Both the position numbers and the translations under genes were made by a program. 42,185 bases of DNA from contig JAJXYO010000044.1 of assembly GCA_021780495.1 (NCBI GenBank), positions 57,718 to 99,902 on the forward strand. Direction: 5' to 3'. The notes under the pieces are model-generated. The model did not search any database and was not told where the DNA came from. It saw only the letters and a list, made by a program, of their open reading frames with translations. Positions 5,907 through 14,557 of the stretch are shown here, one piece after another. The DNA comes from Deltaproteobacteria bacterium (lineage in GTDB: Bacteria; Desulfobacterota; Desulfuromonadia; Geobacterales; Pseudopelobacteraceae). Within the stretch, counting starts at the first letter, position 1. Every line of letters starts with the position of its first letter.

Positions 5907-8381
5907 ATGCAGACATTGATCGACCTTTTTCACACATTTGATGCGCTGGGAGATACCACCGTCTTTGTGAACCGCACCGGCATACGCCGGCAGGTGGTTT
6001 CCTACCGGGAACTCCACGATCTTGCATTGAAGATGTCCAGCCTTCTGGCGCACAAGGGTGTGGGCGCCGGGGACAGGGTGCTGCTCTGGGGGCCCAACTC
6101 CTCCTGGTGGGCGGTAGCCTATTGGGGCATCATTATCCGTGGTGCTGTCGCCGTCCCGGTGGACTTCATGTCCGACCTGGCGCGGGCGGAATCCATCCGC
6201 AGCCTCACGGCAGCCACGTGTGTGCTGCAGAGCCGCTTCAAACCTGAGCGGATGGCCGCCGGCGCGTCGATGCTGCTGGAAGAGCTGCAGTACCTGCTGG
6301 AAGACGTTCAGCCGATTGGGGCGATTGCATCAGTCAAACCGGATGACACGGCGCAACTCATCTACACCTCCGGTACTACCGGCAATCCCAAAGGGGTCAT
6401 CCTGACCCATAAAAACCTGATTGCCAACATGACCCAGATAAATCGGCAGGTGCCGATTATCACCACTGATTTCAATTTCCTCTCCCTGTTGCCGCTATCC
6501 CACATGTTCGAGCAGATGGGCGGCTTTTTTACCCCGCTCTACCGGGGCGCCGCAGTCGTCTATCTGCGCACCCTCAAGCCCTCCGCGATTATGGCAGCGT
6601 TGCGCGAGGAGAATATCTACGTCATCATGTCCGTTCCTCGTCTCATGCTGCTGCTGAAAACAACCATCGAGCGCGAGTTGCAGGAAAAGCACCTCTCTGG
6701 TCCGTTCCGGGGCCTGATGCGTCTGGCAGCAGGGTTCCCGCGCGCTCTGCGACGGTTTGTCTTCTTGCCGGTACAGCATAAATTCGGCCGCAACTTTACC
6801 GTTTTCGTGTCAGGCGGCGCGCCCCTGGATCCGGATGTTTTCACGTTTTGGAGCAGCATGGGATTCACGGTTCTGGAAGGGTATGGACTCACCGAAACAG
6901 CGCCCGTGCTCTGCGTCAATACCATGGAGCGCCAGGTGGCTGGTTCGGTTGGCCCGCCTCTGCCCGGGGTCGAGTTGCGGATCGCGGAAAAGGAAGTCCT
7001 GGCGCGCGGTGACAATGTCTTTCCCGGCTACTACGAGAACGAACAGGCCAGTCGTGATGCCTTCACGGCTGACGGCTGGTTCCGGACCGGTGACCTGGGT
7101 GAGATCGGACCGGACGGCTGGCTGGTCATCAAGGGCAGAGAAAAGGAACTGATCGTCACCGGTTCGGGGGTCAACGTCTATCCCGACGAACTGGAAGCGG
7201 TGCTGAACAAAATCGCCGGGGTGAAGGAGGCGTGCGTGATCGGCATCGATAAGGGCGCGGGGGAAGAGGTGCACGCCGTGCTGATTCTGGACAACAGCGG
7301 TGCAACCCCCGAAGCGATCCTCGTCCAGGCAAACAGCCAGCTGGATGCGATGCACCGGATCACGGGCTACACCCTGTGGAAGGAACCGGAATTTCCCAAG
7401 ACCACGACACTCAAGATCAAAAAGTTCACGGTCAAGGAGGAGGTCGAGAAGGGGCCGCAGGAAGGTGCTGCAGCCTCCAGTCAGGATCGCCTGCTCAACC
7501 TGATCTCCACGGTCACCGGAACCAGCGTCTCTGAAATCCGTGAAGAATCGCTGCTGGCGACCGATCTGGGTCTTACTTCCATCGGCAGGGTCGAGCTGGT
7601 CAGTTTCCTGGAACAGGAATATCGCCTGGATATCGAGGATTCCCGGTTGGGGCCGCAGACACGGGTCTCGGACCTGCGCCAGATCATCGCAAAACGTGAA
7701 AAGCCGAGCAGGCATGACCATTTCCGCTTCTGGACCAATGCACCCCTCGCCAGAGGCCTGCGCATGGTCTGGGACGCTCTGTTTCACGGTCCCTTGTTTC
7801 GGCGTTTCGTCACGCTCAAGGTGCAGGGCGTGGATGGGCTGAAACAGCTTGCTGGGCCGGTGATTTACGTGGCCAATCATCTCAGTTACCTGGACCAGCC
7901 GGCCGTCATGTTCGCACTCCCGGCCGATATCCGTTACAACTGCGCTACGGCCGCCTGGGAAGAGTTCTTCTTCGGCCAGCACACCGGATTCAGCCGCCTC
8001 TGGCGGCGTTTGTCCTACGAGTACGCCAGTGTCCTGTTCAACCTCTTTCCCCTGCCACAATCACGTGGGTTCAGCGGTTCGCTGGCATTTATGGGAAAGC
8101 TGGCCGATGCCGGTGTCAACATCCTGATCTTCCCTGAGGGGGGGCACGCCCGGAATGGCAGCATGCAACCTTTCCAGCTGGGGCTGGGGATCATGGTCAA
8201 GGAGCTGGGGCTGCCGGTTGTGCCGATAAAGATCAGTGGTACCGATCAGGTCCTGCCGCATGATGTGAGCTTTCCCAAACAAGGCGACGTGACGGTGACC
8301 TTTGGCAAGCCGCTACGGTTTCGTTTCGAGGAGCCGGCCGAGATCGTGGCGAAGACCCGTCAGGCAGTGGAAAGGCTCTGA
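5907..8381 (+). CDS. Fusion of acyl-CoA/acyl-ACP synthetase, acyl carrier domain and PlsC-type acyltransferase
   Basis: The 824-residue protein has three parts. Residues about 1-510 are an AMP-forming acyl ligase: YTSGTTGNPKG at 153-163, GYGLTETAP from 325, GWFRTGDLGEIGPDG from 390, and a late Lys-rich KTTTLKIKKF motif. Residues about 525-595 look like a carrier domain, with the phosphopantetheine Ser likely at 558 in DLGLTSIG. Residues about 640-824 are a glycerolipid acyltransferase with NHLSYLD (657-663) and FPEGG (742-746). The chain can thus in principle activate a fatty acid, hold it on its own carrier and pass it to a lysolipid. E. coli Aas joins the same two enzymes in the opposite order and without a carrier domain. 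The next gene is an MFS transporter, as lplT is next to aas. Substrates are inferred. It is the first gene of a five-gene co-oriented run. Confidence 0.88.
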   Translation: MQTLIDLFHTFDALGDTTVFVNRTGIRRQVVSYRELHDLALKMSSLLAHKGVGAGDRVLLWGPNSSWWAVAYWGIIIRGAVAVPVDFMSDLARAESIRSLTAATCVLQSRFKPERMAAGASMLLEELQYLLEDVQPIGAIASVKPDDTAQLIYTSGTTGNPKGVILTHKNLIANMTQINRQVPIITTDFNFLSLLPLSHMFEQMGGFFTPLYRGAAVVYLRTLKPSAIMAALREENIYVIMSVPRLMLLLKTTIERELQEKHLSGPFRGLMRLAAGFPRALRRFVFLPVQHKFGRNFTVFVSGGAPLDPDVFTFWSSMGFTVLEGYGLTETAPVLCVNTMERQVAGSVGPPLPGVELRIAEKEVLARGDNVFPGYYENEQASRDAFTADGWFRTGDLGEIGPDGWLVIKGREKELIVTGSGVNVYPDELEAVLNKIAGVKEACVIGIDKGAGEEVHAVLILDNSGATPEAILVQANSQLDAMHRITGYTLWKEPEFPKTTTLKIKKFTVKEEVEKGPQEGAAASSQDRLLNLISTVTGTSVSEIREESLLATDLGLTSIGRVELVSFLEQEYRLDIEDSRLGPQTRVSDLRQIIAKREKPSRHDHFRFWTNAPLARGLRMVWDALFHGPLFRRFVTLKVQGVDGLKQLAGPVIYVANHLSYLDQPAVMFALPADIRYNCATAAWEEFFFGQHTGFSRLWRRLSYEYASVLFNLFPLPQSRGFSGSLAFMGKLADAGVNILIFPEGGHARNGSMQPFQLGLGIMVKELGLPVVPIKISGTDQVLPHDVSFPKQGDVTVTFGKPLRFRFEEPAEIVAKTRQAVERL

Positions 8382-8465
8382 TGCGGTCAGCTCTTTTTAT
8401 GGCCGCCTCCACCCGTAGGGGTCGGGGACATTATAATCGTTGCTGAATCGTGGAGGAAACACCGT

Positions 8466-9707
8466 ATGGATGCCGGGCCACTGCCATTTTCTTACCGCCG
8501 CTACGCACTGGGACTCCTGTTGGCGGTGAACCTGCTTAACTACATCGACCGGCAGGTGCTCTTCGCGGTATTCCCGCTGATCAAGATCGACCTGAAACTC
8601 AGTGATACGGCACTGGGGTTTTTGGGCAGCGCTTTCATGCTCAGTTACCTGCTCTTTGCGCCGCTCTTCGGCTGGCTTGGCGATCACTGGAGCCGGACCA
8701 GGCTGGCTTCCGGAGGTTTGGTCGTCTGGAGTCTGGCCACGGCCCTGGCCGGTTATTCCACCGGGTACCGGACGCTGCTGGCTGCGCGTGCCACGGTCGG
8801 GGTCGGTGAGGCCAGTTTCGGCACGGTATCGCCCGGGCTTATCGCCGATTTCTTTCCCAAGGAGCGCCGTGGACAGATCCTGTCCTGGTTCTATGTCGCC
8901 ATTCCGGTTGGCAGTGCGCTGGGCTATCTGCTGGGAGGTGTGCTGGGACAGAGATACGGCTGGCATGCCGCTTTCCTGCTGGTGGGGGTGCCGGGGCTGC
9001 TGTTGGCGATTCCCATCGCACTGTTGCGAACGCCACCTCGCGGCGGCGACGTCCCTCATCCGGGGGGCGCGGGGCATGGAGCACTCACGGGTTACGCCGC
9101 CCTGTTCAAAAACCGCTCGTTTGTGTGTAATACCCTCGCCATGGCGGCCATGACCTTCGCCATCGGCGGCTTGGCCCAGTGGATTCCCTCGTTCCTGTTC
9201 CGCGTCCATTCTCTCGATGTGGCCAAAGGGAATACGCTGTTCGGTGCGACCACCGTGATAGCCGGTATTCTCGGCACCATGGCCGGTGGCTGGCTTGGTG
9301 ACCGCTGGCAAAAAAGGAGCGGCAAGGGCTATCTGCTGGTCTCCGGCTGGGGTTTCCTGATCGGCGCGCCCTTTGCCGCCTGGGCCATCCTGGCTCCCGG
9401 CCTGACCGGCTGCATGACGGCGATTTTTATGGCCGAGTTTTTTCTGTTTCTCAACACCGGGCCGCTCAACACCGTCATCATCAACGTCACCAATCCGGCG
9501 GTCCGCGCGATGGCCTTTGCGGTCAACATCTTTTTCATCCACGCCCTGGGTGACGCCGTTTCTCCCTCACTGCTCGGCTGGCTGTCCGACCGGTGGGACC
9601 TGCGCAGCGCACTGCTGGTCACCCCCTTTGTCATGCTGCTGGCCGGCGTGTTGTGTTTCGCCTGCGGTAGATTTGTGGTCCAGGATGTGGCCGTGGCGGA
9701 GGGATGA
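8466..9707 (+). CDS. MFS transporter of the spinster (Spns) type
   Basis: The 413-residue protein has about twelve hydrophobic segments and an ATG preceded by GGAGGAAAC. The first segment holds LLNYIDRQ, the signature of the spinster-like MFS group, followed by GWLGDHWSR, the usual loop 2-3 motif. A second GGWLGDRW motif starts the second half. Animal Spns1 moves lysophospholipids, and bacterial homologues are known, though substrates in bacteria are mostly untested. It lies 84 bases behind the ligase/acyltransferase fusion. That pairing mirrors E. coli LplT-Aas, which suggests lysophospholipid uptake across the inner membrane. A different substrate is possible. Confidence 0.85.
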   Translation: MDAGPLPFSYRRYALGLLLAVNLLNYIDRQVLFAVFPLIKIDLKLSDTALGFLGSAFMLSYLLFAPLFGWLGDHWSRTRLASGGLVVWSLATALAGYSTGYRTLLAARATVGVGEASFGTVSPGLIADFFPKERRGQILSWFYVAIPVGSALGYLLGGVLGQRYGWHAAFLLVGVPGLLLAIPIALLRTPPRGGDVPHPGGAGHGALTGYAALFKNRSFVCNTLAMAAMTFAIGGLAQWIPSFLFRVHSLDVAKGNTLFGATTVIAGILGTMAGGWLGDRWQKRSGKGYLLVSGWGFLIGAPFAAWAILAPGLTGCMTAIFMAEFFLFLNTGPLNTVIINVTNPAVRAMAFAVNIFFIHALGDAVSPSLLGWLSDRWDLRSALLVTPFVMLLAGVLCFACGRFVVQDVAVAEG

Positions 9708-9759
9708 TTGCTGCAGCTCGGGTACGTAAAACCTACTAATGAATTAGAGGAGTCCTGTC

Positions 9760-10035
9760 ATGAAATGTGCGCACCTGTTGATCCTCACCGGCGGTTTTTT
9801 TCTGCTCTGCTCCTGCAGCCTGTTCTACGCCAAGCAACCGGCCTCGGCCCCGGTGGCGGCACAGCCTAAACCTCTGGCCGTGCCGCTCGGAAAACACTGG
9901 CAGGTAATTGAGGAAGCTCCCAAAATAAGCGACGAGCGGGGCCGCCTGCCTTTCCAGACCCCGAAGTCTGTTCAGCCCGAGGGTGATCAGAATGGGTCGC
10001 CTGACGATAACCGTACGATCGAAGTGCCGCACTGA
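9760..10035 (+). CDS. Small lipoprotein of unknown function
   Basis: The 91-residue protein starts at an ATG after GAGGAG. A short signal ends in LLCSC, a plausible lipobox with the Cys at residue 19. The rest is proline-rich and hydrophilic with no recognised domain. It sits 52 bases behind the transporter and ahead of the hydrolase-like gene, all on the same strand, so it may be a periplasmic partner of the lipid cassette. Confidence 0.7.
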   Translation: MKCAHLLILTGGFFLLCSCSLFYAKQPASAPVAAQPKPLAVPLGKHWQVIEEAPKISDERGRLPFQTPKSVQPEGDQNGSPDDNRTIEVPH

Positions 10036-10167
10036 CCGTCGGTTCAGCAGGTGGTTGCCGGGTAAGGGGGCATTCGACATCCCTGCCCGTGACCTGGTTG
10101 CGGGCAGGCCGGATGAATGGGAAGGGATGGAGATCTGTTGATAGCGTTGTTTAGAAGGGGAATCGTC
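10036..10167. other. Spacer with a hairpin inside the lipid cassette
   Basis: CCTGCCCG pairs with CGGGCAGG at about 10082-10108 around an 11-base loop. There is no T-run, so it is more likely an mRNA-processing or stability element than a terminator. Confidence 0.4.
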
Positions 10168-11442
10168 ATGATTACGGTTAAAATAGTGCTGATAGCCTGT
10201 CTCGTTCTGTTGCCCATGCCAAGTTTTGCGGCGGATGGCGGTTACGGCTACCCGATTCCCGGAACCTATGAAGCCACCATCATGGGGACCCCGGCCGCCC
10301 TCATGCCCACGTTGCCCGCACATGTGCGTACCCGGCAGCTGGTGCTTGACGTCTTCCCGGACCGGGAAAAACCGCCGGTATTCTTTTATGACGAGGGGCT
10401 GCACTGCACCTTCGCCTACCAGACGCACAAGGCGCCGCTGGTTTTTCTGATAGGCGGCGCAGGCGCCAGCGACCAGGCCGACCGGCTCATCACCATGATG
10501 AAAGCCCTGTACCAGGCCGGCTTCCATGTGATTACCCTGCCGTCGCCGACCCATGCCAATTTTATCATCTCCGCTTCCAAAAGCAGTATCCCCGGCGATC
10601 TGACCGAGGATGCGAATGATCTGTACCGGGCCATGGAGACCGCCTGGAATAAGGTTAAAGGTGATATCGAGGTCTCTGAATTCGAACTGGGCGGCTACAG
10701 TCTGGGAGCCAGCCAAGCTGCCTTCGTGGCCAAGCTGGACGAAGATCGCCGGGTCTTCAACTTCCGCAAGGTACTCATGATCAACCCCCCGGTCAGCCTC
10801 TACGGTTCGGCCAACAGAATCGAGGGTCTGTTGACGCAGATCCCCGGAGGCGCCAAGAAACAAGGCATCTTTTTCAACAGGATGTTGTCCAAGTTCAGCC
10901 AGTTCTACCGCTATGGCAATTTTGTCTCCATCAACGAGGATTTTTTGTACTCGGTCTATCTGGAGAAACTGTTCACCCGTCAGGAAACCGCCGGATTGAT
11001 CGGGGTTTCCTATCGCCTCGGTCTGGCCGGCATGATCTTCGCCTCAGATGTGATGACCAACAGCGGCTATGTCGTTCCGAAGAACCGGGTACTGAGTCCT
11101 ACCGATTCGCTTTTTGACTATTTCCTGGTCTCCACCCACCTGAGTTTCTATGACTATTACAACGAATATTTCTATCCCTACTTCCTGAAGCAGCATCCCG
11201 GGCTCACCAAGCAGGAGCTGATCGAATCGGAGAGCCTCAGGAGCATCGAAGGATACCTGAGGTCGTCGACCAAATTCGGCATGATGACCAACGAAAATGA
11301 CTTCATTCTCAGCAAGGATGATCTTGAATACCTGAAGCAGCTTTTCGGCGAGCGGGCCAAGATTTACCCGCGCGGCGGCCATCTGGGTAACCTGGAGTAC
11401 AAGGACAACCTGGCCTACATGGTGAATTTCTTTAAATTATAA
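10168..11442 (+). CDS. Periplasmic alpha/beta-hydrolase-like protein
   Basis: The start at the ATG behind AGAAGGGG gives 424 residues. An upstream in-frame start would precede the signal peptide. Residues 1-22 are a Sec signal peptide ending SFAA. The middle holds FLIGGAGAS, then GGYSLGASQAAF, a good match to the nucleophile elbow (GxSxG) of alpha/beta hydrolases. A late Asp (about the NENDF segment) and the His of GGHLGN near the end are candidates for the remaining triad. Its stop is 13 bases ahead of mlaA, so translation of the two is probably coupled. A role as lipase, esterase or phospholipase acting on the outer membrane would fit the neighbours, but substrate and activity are not shown by the sequence. 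Confidence 0.75.
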   Translation: MITVKIVLIACLVLLPMPSFAADGGYGYPIPGTYEATIMGTPAALMPTLPAHVRTRQLVLDVFPDREKPPVFFYDEGLHCTFAYQTHKAPLVFLIGGAGASDQADRLITMMKALYQAGFHVITLPSPTHANFIISASKSSIPGDLTEDANDLYRAMETAWNKVKGDIEVSEFELGGYSLGASQAAFVAKLDEDRRVFNFRKVLMINPPVSLYGSANRIEGLLTQIPGGAKKQGIFFNRMLSKFSQFYRYGNFVSINEDFLYSVYLEKLFTRQETAGLIGVSYRLGLAGMIFASDVMTNSGYVVPKNRVLSPTDSLFDYFLVSTHLSFYDYYNEYFYPYFLKQHPGLTKQELIESESLRSIEGYLRSSTKFGMMTNENDFILSKDDLEYLKQLFGERAKIYPRGGHLGNLEYKDNLAYMVNFFKL

Positions 11443-11455
11443 GGAGGGTGCCGCA

Positions 11456-12247
11456 ATGAGTTTCAGCAGATGTAATGCCCGTTTAACAATCCTGGCCATG
11501 ATGCTGGCGCTGTCTCTTTGCGGGTGTGCTGCTACTATGGTTACTTCCCCGGCAGAGGCGGAGGTGCCGGCGAGGCACTCCATCAGCGAGTTCAGGGACC
11601 AGGATTTTGCAGTTGTAGCCGATCCCTGGGAAGGCTTCAACCGGAGCATGTACCGCTTCAATTTCTATCTGGATAAATACCTTCTTCTTCCCGTAGTGAA
11701 GAGCTACGAATTCGTCACTCCCACCTTTCTGCAGGCGCGTGTTTCCGGATTCTACAGCAATCTCGGGGAGGTCCGCAATCTGACCAACAGCATGTTCCAG
11801 CTCAAGGGAAAGGAGTCCGCGACAACGCTGGGCCGCTTTGTGACGAACAGTACCGTAGGTCTTGGAGGCCTGTTCGATCCGGCCACCAGTTTCGGTCTGG
11901 CACGGCACGATCAGGATTTCGGTAAAACGCTTGGCTACTGGGGGGCAGGTTCCGGCCCCTACCTGATACTGCCGTTCTTTGGGCCTTCGTCGCTGCGCGA
12001 CACCAGTGGGCTGGCTGTTGACTCGGGCATCAATTACGCCATCTATACAGCGATCGATCCATTCGGAAACACCGGCAACAGTTTTGCCATCAACACCGGG
12101 ATAATGACACTGGAAGGCATCGATGCACGGCATCGGCAGAGTTTCCGCTACTATGAGAGTGGTTATCCCTTCGAATACTACATGGTTCGATTCATCTATC
12201 ATGAGAAGCGCGAAATAGAGTCCGGCAGGCCTCTTCCCGTGGAATGA
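11456..12247 (+). CDS. mlaA: Outer-membrane lipid asymmetry lipoprotein MlaA (VacJ)
   Basis: The 263-residue protein has an AAGGAGGG binding site. The signal ends in LCGC, giving a lipidated Cys at residue 24. The MlaA core follows: DPWEGFNRSMYRFNFYLD, NLGEVRNLTNSMFQLK, RFVTNSTVGLGGLFDPA, DFGKTLGYWG and GPYLILPFFGPSSLRD. MlaA sits in the outer membrane and removes phospholipids from its outer leaflet. The usual partner genes mlaBCDEF are not in this window. The link to a serine-hydrolase-like gene 13 bases upstream, and to an acyl ligase/acyltransferase and an MFS transporter further up, suggests a locus for handling damaged or mislocated phospholipids. Confidence 0.95.
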   Translation: MSFSRCNARLTILAMMLALSLCGCAATMVTSPAEAEVPARHSISEFRDQDFAVVADPWEGFNRSMYRFNFYLDKYLLLPVVKSYEFVTPTFLQARVSGFYSNLGEVRNLTNSMFQLKGKESATTLGRFVTNSTVGLGGLFDPATSFGLARHDQDFGKTLGYWGAGSGPYLILPFFGPSSLRDTSGLAVDSGINYAIYTAIDPFGNTGNSFAINTGIMTLEGIDARHRQSFRYYESGYPFEYYMVRFIYHEKREIESGRPLPVE

Positions 12248-12463
12248 CCCGCGAAGAGGCCAATGGCTGGGAACCGCCAAAATTCTGAGAACCGTTGCAG
12301 CCGGAATAATTGCGATTCATTGCCCGGGATGTGCAATGACGGCCGGTACAGTATCGAGTTTCGGCTATGGGCTCACGGAATAGGAAAAAACAGGTGTGAG
12401 ATATGACGGTTGTGCTCATGTGTGGAGCGTGAATAACATCGGCACGTATTCGTTTCGTAAACA

Positions 12464-12928
12464 CTATTGATGAGATGCCTCCATTACGCCGGTTACCGCA
12501 ACTTCGTAGTCATCAAGCCGGTAGATGCTTTTCCAGGATAATCCGCAGCGCTGGCAAGCGTGTTGCTGGGTAATCGATCCTTTGGCGACCGACAGGTGTG
12601 CTGCGCTGATATCCCTGGTTGCGCATTTCGGGCATCTTTCGCCGGACTGGCGGATAAACGTCTCACGAGTTACAAATGCCGGTTTATCCGTACCGGCTGC
12701 CTTGACCGCAGCCGCTCCGAACGCCGCGCCTTCGACCGTAGCGCTGGCTTCCGCCGCAGTAACCCCCTCGACCAGTATCTGCGGAGGAGTGGCATCCCGG
12801 TACTGCAGATCCACGGTATAACCTTTTCCCGTACGCTGTATGCGGATCCCGAATGTAGTATTCTTGAGCGGACCCATGTTGAGTTCCGTGCATCTGGCCC
12901 GCAGTGATTTTTCAGTTACTTTTGACAT
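12464..12928 (-). CDS. Conserved-type protein with C-terminal zinc ribbon, function unknown
   Basis: The 154-residue reading starts at the ATG with AAGGAGAGCGG upstream; a longer in-frame start 32 residues earlier has no binding site. The N-terminal half is a mixed alpha/beta segment with an Ala-rich stretch (VEGVTAAEASATVEGAAFGAA). The C-terminal part has CPKC and, 26 residues on, CQRC, a typical zinc ribbon, followed by GLSWKSIYRLDDYEV. Zinc ribbons of this type often bind nucleic acid or protein. No family was recognised. It converges on mlaA and lies downstream of tRNA-Phe on the same strand, but a terminator separates them. Confidence 0.7.
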   Translation of the reverse strand: MSKVTEKSLRARCTELNMGPLKNTTFGIRIQRTGKGYTVDLQYRDATPPQILVEGVTAAEASATVEGAAFGAAAVKAAGTDKPAFVTRETFIRQSGERCPKCATRDISAAHLSVAKGSITQQHACQRCGLSWKSIYRLDDYEVAVTGVMEASHQ

Positions 12929-13051
12929 CCGCTCTCCTTGATCAACGTATTCCTGAACCCATTCGCAAATAAAACTGACCGGATTTCTCCCGCAGACACC
13001 ATTGTGTGATGGCAACGTTACCACTTGTGCCGTAGCAAAAGTTACAGCAAC

Positions 13052-13085
13052 TAAAAAAGACCCCCAAAATGTTTTGGGAGTCTTC
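13052..13085 (-). terminator. Terminator of tRNA-Phe
   Basis: On the minus strand, AGACTCCCAAAA pairs with TTTTGGGGGTCT around a short loop and is followed by TTTTTT. It lies about 35 bases downstream of the tRNA. Confidence 0.88.
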
Positions 13086-13119
13086 TTTTAAAATACCAAA
13101 CAATATCAAGGTGTTTAAG

Positions 13120-13195
13120 TGGTGCCCAGGGACGGAATCGAACCGCCGACACGAGGATTTTCAATCCTCTGCTCTACCGACTGAGCTACCTGGGC
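13120..13195 (-). tRNA. tRNA-Phe (anticodon GAA)
   Basis: On the minus strand the cloverleaf is complete. The acceptor GCCCAGG pairs with CCTGGGC, the D arm is GCTCAGTCGGTAGAGC, the anticodon arm is AGGATTGAAAATCCT with anticodon GAA, and the T arm contains GGTTCGATTCC. The 3' CCA is encoded. Length is 76 bases. Confidence 0.98.
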
Positions 13196-13207
13196 AAAAG
13201 GATTTTT

Positions 13208-13237
13208 CTTATACCTTGGAAATCGTCACTCTGTCAA
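13208..13237 (-). promoter_or_regulatory. Sigma-70 promoter of tRNA-Phe
   Basis: On the minus strand, TTGACA (13232-13237) and TATAAG (13208-13213) are separated by 18 bases. The start of the tRNA is 13 bases downstream of the -10 element. Confidence 0.8.
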
Positions 13238-13252
13238 GGGTAAAGTTGCACC

Positions 13253-14326
13253 TCATTCAGGTTTTTGCTGGATGCGAATCGGGACATAGTTGCAAAAGGG
13301 TTCTTCTTCCATGTAGTCGCCGTGTACTGCATCCGCCCTGGCCCTGCATCCGCCGCAGACGTTGATGTATTCGCATTGACCGCATTTCCCTTTATAGGAC
13401 TTGAAATCCCGCAGATTACGGAATATTTCCGAATTCTCCCAGATTTCGCGGAAAGGTGTCTGTTTGACGTTGCCGGCCGTGCGGTGGAAATAGGAGCAGG
13501 GCTTGACATTGCCAAAGCAGTCGATCAGGCAGATGGTTTGCGCAGCTATGCACCCCTTGCCGCCCCCGGTGGAGAATGTCAGTGAGCGGCGTTCGAATTT
13601 GACCCCTTCGGCTTTGGCCTTTTGCGGAACAATCCGGTAATAATGGGGGGCGCAGGTGGGGCGCATCAGGATGTCATCTTCCAGTTTTTCCTGCTGGTAG
13701 TGCCATTCGAGGATGTCCTCATAATCTTCTTTGGAAATCAGTTCGCTCATGATGTCTTCGCCACGGCCGGTGGGGACAATCATGAACATGTACCAGGCGG
13801 TTGCACCGAGCCCTTTTGCCGTTTTGAAGGTGTTGGCGATGTCATGCTGGTTTCGTTTTGTAAATGAAGAGTTAATCAGGAATTTCTGGCCGTTTTGTCT
13901 GAAAAGTTCTGCGGCTCTTACAACGCCGTCAAATGAACCGGGACATTGCCGGAAGTTGTCGTGCACCTCTGCCGTTGATCCATCCAGAGAGAGCGACACC
14001 ATCTTGATGTCGGCCTGCTTCATCTTTTTGCAGATCTCATCCGTGACCAGGGCCCCGTTTGTGGCCATGCACATACGCAGGCCCAGTGATGTGCCGTAGC
14101 CGGCCAACTCGAAGATATCCTGTCGCAGGAGTGGTTCGCCGCCTGAAAGAACGACGACCGGTTTTGAAAAGTCGGAAATCTCTTTAAGGAGCTGTTTCCC
14201 TTCTTCAGTCGTAAAATCGCCCTCTGATGAATTCATTTCTGAGGAGCATCGGCAATGTACGCAGCGCAGATTGCATTTTTGAGTGGTTTCCCAAGCAATC
14301 CATTTGGGAATGAATTCAGTTTGCAT
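13253..14326 (-). CDS. ahbD: Radical SAM enzyme, probable haem b synthase AhbD of the siroheme-dependent pathway
   Basis: The 357-residue protein starts [17 protein letters not shown], with the radical SAM cluster Cys at 18, 22 and 25. SGGEPLLR, the next SAM-binding motif, follows. The C-terminal part is a SPASM-like Cys-rich region (CSYFHR, then CGQC, CGGC and FCNY) that would hold an auxiliary cluster. The opening differs from the AhbC/NirJ type, which begins with a conserved MIGISKLY leader, so AhbD is favoured. AhbD converts iron-coproporphyrin III to haem b by two oxidative decarboxylations in many anaerobes. That fits a cytochrome-rich Geobacter-like host. A different SPASM-type radical SAM role cannot be excluded. 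It is divergent from mglB. Confidence 0.72.
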   Translation of the reverse strand: MQTEFIPKWIAWETTQKCNLRCVHCRCSSEMNSSEGDFTTEEGKQLLKEISDFSKPVVVLSGGEPLLRQDIFELAGYGTSLGLRMCMATNGALVTDEICKKMKQADIKMVSLSLDGSTAEVHDNFRQCPGSFDGVVRAAELFRQNGQKFLINSSFTKRNQHDIANTFKTAKGLGATAWYMFMIVPTGRGEDIMSELISKEDYEDILEWHYQQEKLEDDILMRPTCAPHYYRIVPQKAKAEGVKFERRSLTFSTGGGKGCIAAQTICLIDCFGNVKPCSYFHRTAGNVKQTPFREIWENSEIFRNLRDFKSYKGKCGQCEYINVCGGCRARADAVHGDYMEEEPFCNYVPIRIQQKPE

Positions 14327-14462
14327 ATGGCTCCAATCGATAAGGTTGCCGGATGATAGATTCAGTGCGATACCTTTGTGAAAGCCTACCCGAAAGGCTG
14401 GATAAACTCAAGAATATTTCCGAAATATCGAGATACCTGTCGTTATCGGTAATTTAATAAGC

Positions 14463-14491
14463 TTGAAACGATAGATCGATTCTGATATATA
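14463..14491 (+). promoter_or_regulatory. Sigma-70 promoter of mglBA
   Basis: TTGAAA (14463-14468) and TATATA (14486-14491) are 17 bases apart, and TG one base ahead of the -10 makes it an extended element. It leaves a leader of about 60 bases before mglB. Confidence 0.8.
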
Positions 14492-14557
14492 AAGCCGATG
14501 CAGTGATTCCCCTTAATTTGTCGGCTGTTTTTAATTCGTCAGGGCTAGGAGAGTAAC

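Noticed and set aside
6810..8060. Minus-strand ORF of 416 residues opposite the ligase fusion
   Set aside because: A shadow of a GC-rich gene; the plus frame has all expected motifs.
8397..9542. Minus-strand ORF of 381 residues opposite the MFS gene
   Set aside because: The translation is polar and featureless, while the plus frame is a clear transporter.
13069..13365. Plus-strand ORF reading through the tRNA-Phe region
   Set aside because: It is the complement of the tRNA and its terminator and has no protein features (the CPGTESNRRHEDFQSSALPTELPG type of artefact).
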